From: Acropora yongei
Taxonomy: Eukaryota > Cnidaria > Anthozoa > Scleractinia > Acroporidae
DNA: 12,289 nucleotides
Assembly (NCBI GenBank): GCA_014634225.1
Contig: BLFN01000339.1
Span: 340,226 to 352,514 of the forward strand
Reading direction: 5' to 3'
The notes beneath the pieces were generated by a model. That model was not told where the DNA came from. It was given only the letters and a program-made list of their open reading frames with translations, and made no database searches. Below, in pieces: positions 5,498 through 12,289 of this stretch. The position numbers and the translations under genes are program-made. Positions within the stretch are counted from its first letter, which is position 1; each line of letters starts with the position of its first letter.

Positions 5498-8108
5498 TGT
5501 ATTGGAGTGAAAACAATGTTAATTGCAACACAACACTTTCCATGTATGTATACTGAGAAAAAGAAAGGAAGAATTAAGTAAAATATAAAAATTCTAAATA
5601 AGGCAGTCGTTATTCTAACAATACCTTACTCGACAATAACCCTGACATTTTTTTCCTTTCAAAAATTACTAGATGAAAATAAGAGGAGAGGACTAACTGC
5701 AGATCAAGTGGGCGGGAGAAATAATTGCCAAGAGGCGGAGATAACTGGCTCGCAGCAAAAGCTTGACACCAGCGAGAGAAACACTGACAATAATGGCAAG
5801 ACTGTTAGAGGTCATAGTATGACAAAGCAGCCTGAGATGGATAACTATGTTGACGAGAGTGAAAGAAGGAAAGAGGACCAACAGAAAAAATCCATTAACG
5901 ATGAAAATGGGAACAAGATGGTACAGGAAGATGAAAATGTCAGTAAGCAAATGGAAGATCAAGAAGAGAACTTTGTCAACAGAAAGACTGATGAGAAGAA
6001 GTGTCATAAGGAGGAGAATATGACCAAAAGAAGTGATGAGAAGGACGGCCAAAGGCAGGAGGATGTGATTAAGAGAAGTGATGAGATGGACGGTGAAAGG
6101 CAGGAGGATGTGATTAAGGGAAGTGATGAGATGGACGGTGAAAGGCAGGAGGATGTGATTAAGGGAAGTGATGAGATGGACGGTGAAAGGCAGGAGGATG
6201 TGATTAAGGGAAGTGATGAGATGGACGGTGAAAGGCAGGAGGATGTGATTAAGGGAAGTGATGAGATGGACGGTGAAAGGCAGGAGGATGTGATTAAGGG
6301 AAGTGACGAGATGGACGGTGAAAGGCAGGAGGATGTGATTAAGGGAAGTGATGAGATGGACGGTGAAAGGCAGGAGGATGTGATTAACGGAAGTGACGAG
6401 ATGGACGGTGAAAAACAGGAGGATGTGATTAAGCGAAGTGATGAGATGGCCCGTGAAAGGCAGGAGGATGTGATTAAGGGAAGTGATGAGAAGGAAGGTC
6501 AAAGGCAGGAGGATGTGAATATGGGAAGTGACGAGATGAACTGTCAAAAGCAGGAGGACACGATTAGGGGAAATGATGAGAGGGACGGTCAAGGACAGGA
6601 GGATGTGATTAAGGGAAGTGATAAGAAGGACAGTCAAAAGCAAGAGGATGTGATTATGGGAAGCAATGAGATGGACGGTCAAAGAGAGGAGAGTGTGAGT
6701 GACAGATGTGCAGGACAGCAACATGTTTTTGACAGAAGAAAGGACAATGTCAACAAAATTCCAGATCGAGAAGAAGTTATCACATCAAAAAGAAAGAAGG
6801 TGAGATCTAAAGATATTTTATGAGACTGCGTGGCTCAGGTAAACTACCCGTATGTTATTATTATTTCTTGTTTTTTGGTCTACAATAATTTCTCATGCAT
6901 TTATTCAAAAAAGGCGAGGTAAATACTGACTAGTATCATTTTAAACAATAAACCTGAAGCCATATTCCACAACTCTTTGGACAGCTTTCTTACCTGATTT
7001 TCATTCAAGCTAATGTTTTCTTCTTCAAATAAAATTTCACCTTAGCTACACTGATGAATAAATAGTGCACCGATTAGATTAGGGAGCTTTAGAAATGATG
7101 ACGGCAACGGCAAGAAAAATGTCACTTGAAAGGGAACACTTGCACTATTTTGCACTTATCCCTTCTTTTTCGCATTTTACAATGTTGAAGAAGAAAGCCA
7201 CAAATAAATTGGTCTGCGTGACGTTAAATGAAGTACAGAGAATGGGTCGTTTGCTGCTGAGCAATCACCTGGTATAAAATCGCCTAACTGAAGAGCAATG
7301 GCGCAGTGGGACATGTTAAACAAAGCCACCAAGCTTGAATTTTCTTTGCAAAACATGTCCCAGTGCGTCATTTGCTCTCCAGTTTGGCGATTTGTACCAC
7401 GTGATCACTCACCAGCAAAGGGCTCATTAAAGATTCACATTTGCATGCTCTCTTCGCAAATGTGGTAATTTCAAGTTGCTGTTTTGCAGAGGACGACACG
7501 GACTTGTTCATAAGTGCATGCCGCACGAGCAGCACCTTTATTTTCCTTACTCGACCAATCAAATTCTGTATGGCGTCGTCATTGCCGTCTCTGTCGTTGA
7601 TGCTAAACTCATCTCCCTATTAATAAATATATACATCGAGGATTTAGTTGATCACTAATTAATTATAATCAAGTGATCTGGAGGAATTCTCTTAATCGAC
7701 AAGAATTCCTTACGACGCCAAACTTGTGTATGATCACTAACACTTTTCTATGGTTTTCTTTCCATTTTCAGAGACGCCCAGACCGATTACTGTATGTTCC
7801 TCCTCATGCGAGAGGTAAGTTTCCCTCTTACAAAGTGCTGGACATCAGTTTGGAGCTTGGAACTAGTATAGACTTCTCGGATTGTTTGCGAAAGTGGAGT
7901 GTCATTTTGTTTCGCGAGAGCAAAATTCAAATATAATGCGCAAAAGAAACGGTAGCGTTGAAACAAGCAAAGAGTATTTTACCTCACTTTTCCTTGAATT
8001 GAATTTAACTGAGTCAAATTTTGTGTCATTCTGTATATATGCTCTGATAGACGAACAAGGCTGTTTTCTTTTGCAGGGAAAGGTTACGTCCATCAGAGGA
8101 CGCAATAA
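4529..8108 (+). CDS. Five-exon gene: repeat-rich charged protein with C-terminal EJC-binding-like motif
   Basis: Exons are 4529-4531, 4963-5119, 5673-6799, 7772-7814 and 8077-8108, total 1362 nt, giving 453 residues plus TAA. Every junction is GT-AG and phases agree (0, 1, 0, 1): ATG|GTAAGT, TTTTTTTTAG|GGC, TCAG|GTACG, TTACTAG|ATG, AAG|GTGAGA, CATTTTCAG|AGA, AGAG|GTAAGT, CTTTTGCAG|GG. Residues 2-53 are basic (RIREIRQRRRKERQ) then a short hydrophobic patch and CC. Residues 54-172 are disordered-looking, Lys/Glu/Gln-rich. Residues 173-397 are fifteen 15-residue repeats. Residues 427-445 are a basic run leading into RRPDRLLYVPPHARGK. This last part matches the pattern R-P-x3-L-Y-x-P that UPF3B, SMG6 and R3HCC1-type proteins use to bind the eIF4A3-Y14-MAGOH surface (recalled family knowledge). 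No UPF3 RNP domain, PIN domain or R3H domain is visible, so it is not simply one of those. The start is the least certain part: only the ATG lies in exon 1. Function in mRNP or decay control is inference. Confidence 0.6.
4963..5119 (+). other. Exon 2 of the main gene: basic N-terminal segment
   Basis: This 157-nt exon follows a TTTTTTTTAG acceptor and ends TCAG|GTACG. In frame it encodes residues 2-53, opening GNFKRIREIRQRRRKERQ, then a hydrophobic stretch around FFHAVLSVITLECC that is too short for a confident membrane span, and ending KTIPKMTAS. The Arg-rich run could be a nuclear-localisation or RNA-contacting segment. The Gly right after Met raises N-myristoylation, but the favoured Ser/Thr at position 6 is an Arg, so I do not claim it. 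Confidence 0.55.
5214..5520. repeat. Long imperfect inverted repeat (fold-back) in intron 2
   Basis: The left arm (about 5214-5345) and the right arm (about 5364-5520) are imperfect reverse complements around an 18-base loop. The inner ends pair closely (GTCTCCTTTACGCGAATATTG against CAATGTTCGCGTAAAAGGAGAC). So do long middle blocks, such as GACAGAAAGTGAGCACCAAG against CTTGGTGCTCACTTTCTGTC. The right arm holds about 20 extra bases (around 5386-5408). It also has an open frame reading AAIRDLVLTFCPSMRSVQQR, which the left arm shows with a stop. Splice phases do not allow this frame to join exons 2 and 3, so it is treated as intronic. Likely a MITE or a fold-back relic. Confidence 0.75.
5673..6799 (+). 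other. Exon 3 of the main gene: charged low-complexity exon with repeats
   Basis: This 1127-nt exon begins after TTACTAG at 5672 and ends AAG|GTGAGA at 6799. The open frame continues upstream of the acceptor, but the phase-1 end of exon 2 joins exactly to give D-ENKRRGLTADQ. It encodes residues 54-429: a Gln/Glu/Lys/Asn-rich lead (54-172), the 15-residue repeats (173-397), and a tail ending EEVITSKRKK. If intron 3 were retained, only seven further residues (VRSKDIL) would be added before the TGA-free frame stops at TAA/TGA around 6821-6823. Confidence 0.65.
6029..6703 (+). repeat. Coding minisatellite: 15 x 45 bp (15-residue repeats)
   Basis: Fifteen units of exactly 45 bp run without a frame break. 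The consensus residue unit is GSDEMDGERQEDVIK. Units 3-6 (6119-6298) are identical at the DNA level. Unit 7 differs by a synonymous GAT to GAC, and unit 8 by the final Lys to Asn codon. Units 1-2 and 9-15 diverge progressively, the last (6659-6703) ending REESVSD. Most changes keep the SDE and QED cores. The unit is strongly acidic (six Asp/Glu against two Arg/Lys) and 15 residues is not a heptad period, so a disordered or irregular acidic rod is more likely than a regular coiled coil. Confidence 0.95.
6947..6952 (+). terminator. Intronic AATAAA, possible alternative poly(A) signal
   Basis: AATAAA lies 148 bp into intron 3, about 125 bp behind the stop reached if exon 3 is not spliced. Use of this site would give a protein of 436 residues ending VRSKDIL and lacking the C-terminal motif. 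The hexamer is common by chance in AT-rich introns, so use is unproven. Confidence 0.25.
7082..7617. mobile_element. Fold-back DNA element (MITE-like) in intron 3, 536 bp
   Basis: The ends are inverted repeats: GGGAGCTTTAG at 7082 and the reverse complement of CTAAACTCATCTCCC at 7603-7617, each followed inward by GACGGCAA-type sequence. TA dinucleotides flank both ends (7080-7081 and 7618-7619), as expected for a TA target duplication. The centre is a strong palindrome with 82-base arms at 7244-7325 and 7344-7425 around an 18-base loop; ATGGCGCAGTGGGACATGTT pairs with AACATGTCCCAGTGCGTCAT, with mismatches. No transposase is present. The ends resemble short elements I recall as frequent in anthozoan genomes. 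It lies 154 bp upstream of the mini-exon. Confidence 0.7.
7772..7814 (+). other. Exon 4 of the main gene: 43-nt mini-exon with EJC-binding-like motif
   Basis: The exon sits between an excellent acceptor (TTTCTTTCCATTTTCAG) and an excellent donor (GAG|GTAAGT). In the phase left by exon 3 it reads RRPDRLLYVPPHAR plus the first base of Gly. Residues R431, P432, L436, Y437 and P439 fit the R-P-x3-L-Y-x-P pattern, and the preceding exon supplies a KRKK run. Because 43 is not a multiple of three, skipping it would shift the frame of exon 5 and remove the motif. Confidence 0.7.
8077..8108 (+). other. Exon 5 of the main gene: terminal coding exon
   Basis: After a strong acceptor (GTTTTCTTTTGCAG) the exon adds GG to complete Gly444, then KGYVHQRTQ and a TAA at 8106-8108. 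Poly(A) signals follow within about 100-120 bases, which supports this as the natural 3' end. A longer frame across 7882-8157 is out of phase with the spliced message. Confidence 0.55.
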
Positions 8109-8206
8109 TTCAGTTACAAAAGATTCGAGGAATACTGCTATTATCCTGAGGAAATGATTTTATAAAGATTTGAAATTTATTTCAAAGACTGCTACTTAAA
8201 TACATA

Positions 8207-8245
8207 AATAAAGCATCGTGAGAGAATAAAGTTTTCCTTTTTTGA
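8207..8245 (+). terminator. Poly(A) signals of the main gene
   Basis: Two AATAAA hexamers at 8207-8212 and 8225-8230 are followed by a T-rich run (GTTTTCCTTTTTTG, 8231-8244) that suits a downstream element. Their position about 100-125 bases behind the TAA gives a normal short 3' untranslated region. Confidence 0.6.
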
Positions 8246-8249
8246 AAAC

Positions 8250-9600
8250 ATGTTGAAGGACATTAGTCGTCATTAACCGAGGGAGAGGACTGTATGGGAA
8301 AATCTGGCCACGATCTCATCTCATCTTCTCTCTCTGGGAGACTCTAACAATCTCTCTCTCATTTGGCCCTGACCTATCAGTTCACTGTGCTATCTAAGTT
8401 TAGAAGAAAGGTTTTGTCAAACAATGGCCTACTGATTACGTCCACAAACTACAAGGACCCTGATATGTGGGAAAGCAGGGATTAATGGCAAAACGAAAAT
8501 CCCCAGCCACATTTTGCATAAATGACCAGGACTGAAAACGAATGCATGACGTTGTCAAATAAGTGCCACGATGTGTCCTCTCAGTTAACTTTCCCACTCG
8601 ACAGTTATTTTTCCTTCCCGGTAGCATCGAAATTATCCGTGTTAATTCAAAGACAAAGCTGAATGCAAAAGAGTTTTAGAATCAACAAGCGACAATTCTG
8701 AATAAAACTGACTTCATTCCCGAGACAGTTGCTTCATTGTCAGACTATTTTTCAGAAAAAGTCAACTTCTCTCGTAGAAGAACCCAGAAATGGGGTTTCG
8801 CTAATTAAATATCGTTACGGTATGATGACTTGTCGTTACGTATCCTGATAAGAGAAACACTTGACACCCTGGGAAAGTGACGATCTTTGATACAACGTAT
8901 GGTTAGCACAAGTGATCAGACAAAAATGCCACAAGTCAACCCCACGGTGTTGTGCTGGAAAGAATTAACTAATGGCTTCTACAACCAGATAATCTGTCTT
9001 TCGGTGATCAACACACTTCTTTCCATCGTTGCTACCGTGGGAGGAATTGTGTGATGCTAATCGCACTTCACAAAGAAATATCGATTCCTCAGCCTTCTGA
9101 AGTGTTGATTCGGAATCTGTTGGCCACTAATCTCTGTGTTGTTTTTGTTGCCTACTGGTCTCTGTTCTGCAGGGAAGGTGGCAAACTTGTCAAATCCTCA
9201 TTTATGCTCAAGTCGTCGGAGGCAACATTTCGTTATTTGTGTTATGGTATGCATTGACCCCCAAAAGCGTGGACACACTTTTTGCGTTGGTTACGACACG
9301 CAGGCTTTGTAATTCGAACTTAGCTGTTGGGTGCGTCATAACTCCTTTACACCATGGTCACATTAAGTATTTTGTTCCCATTCTAATTCTAATGGGATAA
9401 TCTATTGCCAATCGTTTGTCAATAGGTGGGTGTTATCAAGAATGGGATTTTACGACAAATTTCCATCCTTTTTCTCTCGTGATTACTACGGAATCTCTCC
9501 GTGGCCTTTTCCTTCTGTTTCAACACCTACTGCTCAGGCTACTCTCGAGCATGCGCAAGTTAATTCCTTTAGTTTTTGGATTTTTTAGTTTTTGTAAATT
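8250..9600. other. Mostly unexplained noncoding stretch
   Basis: A short minus-strand frame at 8436-8627 and + strand frames at 9051-9257 and 9416-9745 lack clear coding features. One + strand acceptor (TCTGTTCTGCAG, exon side from 9173) is in phase with exon 4 of the main gene and is followed by 45 open codons to a TAA at 9310-9312; see findings. No RNA gene or element ends were recognised. Confidence 0.4.
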
Positions 9601-9608
9601 ATACTTAC

Positions 9609-9643
9609 CTGATAGGGGTCAATGTGGCACTAATTTTAGCCAT
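9609..9643 (-). CDS. Possible minus-strand first coding exon (35 nt), product unknown
   Basis: On the minus strand an ATG at 9643-9641 has a favourable context (AAG before it and G after it). It opens MAKISATLTPI, then reaches a perfect donor, ATCAG|GTAAGTAT, with the last exon base at 9609 in phase 2. Nothing downstream on the minus strand (8.25-9.6 kb) gives a convincing second exon: the acceptor at CCTTCCCTGCAG near 9171-9176 leads to a stop after a dozen codons. It may be a first exon of a gene with a long intron, or chance. Confidence 0.2.
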
Positions 9644-9759
9644 CTTGCATCATGTGACAGAATTTGGAAAACACAGCAAGGTAAATGCAAGACATCTGTT
9701 TCTAGAAACCTAACTGTACATGACATTAAAATATATCGGAGGTAAAAGTCTGTCATCAA

Positions 9760-11890
9760 ATCAAAGAATGGTAAAAAAATTGGAAGTTAAAGAAACTTCA
9801 TATGGTTAACAAGCAGTACAATGCAATAGATCGTGTACAAGGAAAAAAAAGAAAGACGAAATTTTTACATCACTGCTCGTCTAACGTCTAAACGATTGAG
9901 TTTGATTCTTTACACCGCTTGTAGGCTTCCATAGATGTCCTTTGATTCTTTTCTTGCACTCAACTCCACGTGATCTCAAAAATATACAGTTGATAAAATC
10001 TTTACCTTTGGAAGTTCGAAGAATTGGTAAACCCTGACAAAATCCTTCTTGGTCAAATGCTTTTCAATAGGGTCGGTTTTTAAAGACAAGGATCCAGTTT
10101 TCCGCGCAACCTCATATTGGCCAACTCTGCTGTCTCATTTAATCAAGAAAATTCTCCCCTTGCACAAATCCCACAATACACCTTGTTACCGCCGCAGAAC
10201 TGTGATTTTTTTATCTTTAATCGGATTGACGACCGCTTCCCGAAAAGCTGCGGGCTTGCCTTTAATTGGAAAGAGAAGCATCGCAGCCTTTCCCCAGTCA
10301 AAATATACATTTGCTTTCCCTGCCGTACACATCAAACTTATCCTGTTCATTCAAATGCAAGACTTCTGAATTGCCTCAAACGAGAAAATATATATGATAA
10401 AAGTAAGCTATTTAACTATTAACTTTGGAGTCACCTGCGTTACTCTCAAGTCAGTTTAATTTTTAAAATAAATGCCACAGTGCAGAGTTCATTTTCCATT
10501 TCGTGTTGAGACAACCTTTATCAAAACCATAAATTTACTTGCCGTCTACATACACAAGTACCAGTCTGTAAATCTCCGAAATGTCGCCATTTTTGCTCGA
10601 CCACGGAGGGGCAACATCATATAAGCAATGTGTAGGGAGACTAGGGGGTTAGGGGAAAATACTGGCGTTATTTGTTTAATTTGCCGAGATACTAGCTCAA
10701 AAAAGATGAAAAAATGATCTTTTTTGCTGAAATTGGACAGTCTAACTTTTGTGAAAAAGGCTAGGCCTCTTGGCTGGCAGCTGAAGAGGAATTATTTACT
10801 GAACGGCAACTTCCAACGTAACAAAAGAGAAGCAAAATTAGTGCTAAATTGCATGGAGTGCTCACATCCAATGCTTGGTCCAGTTTTGACATACAACCAT
10901 AAAAATTCAACGAAGCTTTTGTCCATCAGCGGTTATGACTAGTTGGTTGGGGATTTTATATCCTTACACCGCGGAAACACTCACAGGGAGCCGCAAGAAT
11001 CTCGAACAAAAATTCATGTTTCAACTGGGCACACTCTACCCACACGGGATCAATGAAAGCCTCTCATTCCACTGATTTATTCACAAATTCACGTCACCAT
11101 ATTTCCACTAATGGCTAAGCTCCTCAACACTCCCACGTAAACTTACATTACCCCACAATTCCTCTATTCGCCCTAACGAACGGCGAACGCTCGAAACGCC
11201 GTCCACATTCTCAATCTTTCACGGTGGTAATTCAATCTTTATCTACTCGTTTGATAAAACCAAACTTTTATTTCACTCAGACACAGCTGTTCTGTTTGCT
11301 TTTTGTCGTCAACGATTGTGATTTTTCTTAGTTTTATGTTAATGTTTTATATCATTGCAAAGTTCACTTAAGACTCGTAGTTAAAACCAATTTTAAGGAA
11401 ATGAAAAATGCAATAAAAGTCTCGTTCAAAATAAACCAAGTGCCAAAGTCTTCCCTCGACATTAACAGCCTCAAAAACAGCAAAAGACAACAACTGATAG
11501 ATCAAGAATTTGTTGAAAACATCGAAAAGCTCAATTACAAAAGTTCATATTTTTCACACAAGAAAAAGGATAATTAGAAAGTTTTGTGTGTTGCGGTTTG
11601 AGAGACTGACAAGACAGCAATTACTGTCAAGTAACTCAGGGGGGATAACTTGAATTTAACCAAAACTGTGACACATTTATATTAAATCATGTTTTTGTCG
11701 TGTTAACTATTAGAAAACTTAACTATTTTTCATTTCTGACAGAACTAGTAACGAAACTACATATATAGTAAACAAGCATCTGTTGAAATCTTAGATATCC
11801 GATCAAGAACGTCTTGGAAGTATTGGAAAGTTTTCTTTTTTTAGTTCCTATTCAATTTTTGAAACAAAGAAATGGATAATGGAGAGTTTT
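9760..11890. other. Long stretch with no gene recognised
   Basis: Plus-strand open frames at 10049-10369, 10117-10422 and 10724-10942 have no ATG start, no good flanking splice pairs and no recognisable motif. A small GC stem (ACGGCG at 11180-11185, CGCCGT at 11197-11202) stands alone. The sequence is AT-rich and otherwise unremarkable to the eye. Confidence 0.5.
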
Positions 11891-11893
11891 TAC

Positions 11894-11922
11894 AGTAATA
11901 TTTTAATTACACAGGGAAGAAA
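11894..11922. repeat. 29-bp direct repeat, copy 1 of 2
   Basis: The sequence starting AGTAATATTTTAATTACACA and ending GGGAAGAAA recurs exactly at 12261-12289, 367 bp downstream. The bases just left of the two copies differ. The second copy reaches the window edge, so its right limit is unknown. Confidence 0.9.
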
Positions 11923-11970
11923 GACATAATAAGTTGACTTCTAGATTAACCCTTGATATTCATCAGTTTT

Positions 11971-12126
11971 CTTCAAACGATTCGTGAAGATTTTGTTTCA
12001 AGATCCATTAGACTTTTGAAACTAATAAAGCGGTTGGCCTTGATAAAATTAGTGCGCGTCTCTTAAAAGAATCGGTGGACGTTATTACTTTTTCTTTAAA
12101 AACTTTACACATACATATTTTTAACT

Positions 12127-12152
<26 letters not shown>
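11971..12152 (+). mobile_element. Decayed LINE reverse-transcriptase fragment
   Basis: From 12021 the + strand reads TNKAVGLDKISARLLKESVD, closely resembling the K-x-GxDxIxxxLLK segment near the start of the reverse-transcriptase domain in non-LTR retrotransposons. Just upstream another frame (11971-12020) reads EDFVSRSIRLLK, the usual preceding segment, so one base appears lost near 12018-12021. The frame then ends at a stop at 12150-12152. No endonuclease, no YxDD catalytic box and no complete domain lie in the window. It is a pseudogene remnant in + orientation; CR1/RTE-like clades are possible but not resolved. Confidence 0.7.
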
Positions 12153-12180
<28 letters not shown>

Positions 12181-12260
12181 ACTCATACATAGTATTTATA
12201 TTAAATACACATCCCATAAACAGGCATGGGGCAGCTCTAGTGAACACTATTTCTAGTTAT

Positions 12261-12289
12261 AGTAATATTTTAATTACACAGGGAAGAAA
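12261..12289. repeat. 29-bp direct repeat, copy 2 of 2 (at window edge)
   Basis: This is an exact copy of 11894-11922. Together the copies bracket the LINE remnant. They could be a target-site duplication, the start of a tandem duplication with a 367-bp period, or an assembly effect. Confidence 0.9.

Noticed and set aside
5259..5510. 83-codon + strand frame in intron 2 (DLVLTFCPSMRSVQQR) as an exon of the main gene
   Set aside because: Its possible donor (GGA|GTGAAA) ends in a phase that gives an immediate stop when joined to 5673, while exon 2 joins exon 3 directly in phase. It lies in an arm of an inverted repeat. A resemblance to BESS-type motifs was considered but is too loose.
5693..6724. 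A 343-codon open frame on the minus strand, hydrophobic and repetitive
   Set aside because: It is the antisense shadow of the 45-bp repeat array: one stop-free antisense unit is simply copied fifteen times. The sense frame has matching splice sites and phases; the antisense one has none.
7772..7814. Naming the gene R3HCC1L, UPF3 or SMG6 from the motif
   Set aside because: The short peptide is shared by unrelated EJC partners, and none of the diagnostic domains (R3H, UPF3 RNP, PIN) is visible in the predicted protein.
7882..8157. 91-codon + strand frame across intron 4 and exon 5
   Set aside because: It runs through a strong donor-acceptor pair and is out of phase with the spliced message, so it is probably a by-product.
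9599..9720. U1 snRNA gene or pseudogene (ATACTTACCTG matches the U1 5' end)
   Set aside because: Only the first 11 bases match. The following stem-loop sequence and the Sm-site context do not fit U1. Any perfect minus-strand splice donor shows this match by complementarity.
10049..10422. Two overlapping + strand open frames
   Set aside because: They start at non-ATG codons, overlap in different frames, and show no motif or convincing splice partners.
10724..10942. 72-codon + strand open frame
   Set aside because: No ATG at the start, no flanking splice signals that fit, and no recognisable content.
11180..11202. Small GC-rich hairpin
   Set aside because: A six-base stem with no neighbouring T-run, gene end or repeat partner; expected by chance.

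Overview
This window looks like animal nuclear DNA. It is AT-rich, intron-bearing and littered with short fold-back DNA elements and a decayed LINE. The element ends and the LINE remnant resemble repeats I associate with anthozoan cnidarians (corals, anemones). That assignment rests on memory and overall style, not on a search. No bacterial, organellar or viral gene organisation is visible.

The one well-supported gene is on the + strand between about 4.4 and 8.25 kb. Five exons join in frame across four GT-AG introns (4529-4531, 4963-5119, 5673-6799, 7772-7814, 8077-8108) to give a predicted protein of 453 residues. Its parts are: a lone ATG in exon 1; a basic Arg-rich N-terminal exon; a long charged exon with fifteen 15-residue repeats; a 43-nt mini-exon encoding a motif like the exon-junction-complex-binding motif of UPF3, SMG6 and R3HCC1-type proteins; and a short last exon followed by two AATAAA signals. 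The whole protein is not one I recognise. Introns 2 and 3 each carry a fold-back inverted repeat. Intron 3 also holds an AATAAA that could end an alternative transcript lacking the motif exon.

Layout from left to right: 1-0.6 kb, a possible terminal coding exon of an unknown gene; 0.6-2.7 kb, noncoding, with a 20-bp tandem repeat, a 159-bp inverted-repeat element and a 244-bp-offset direct duplication; 3.4-3.8 kb, a possible minus-strand first coding exon; 3.8-4.5 kb, the putative promoter side of the main gene; 4.5-8.25 kb, the main gene; 8.25-11.9 kb, mostly unexplained noncoding DNA with one weak minus-strand exon candidate at 9.6 kb; 11.9-12.29 kb, a frameshifted LINE reverse-transcriptase fragment between two identical 29-bp direct repeats, the second ending exactly at the window edge.

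Only the main gene shows parts that clearly work together. If the C-terminal motif is real, the protein would dock on the eIF4A3-Y14-MAGOH core of the exon junction complex, which points to mRNA quality control or post-splicing mRNP assembly. That function is inferred from one short motif.
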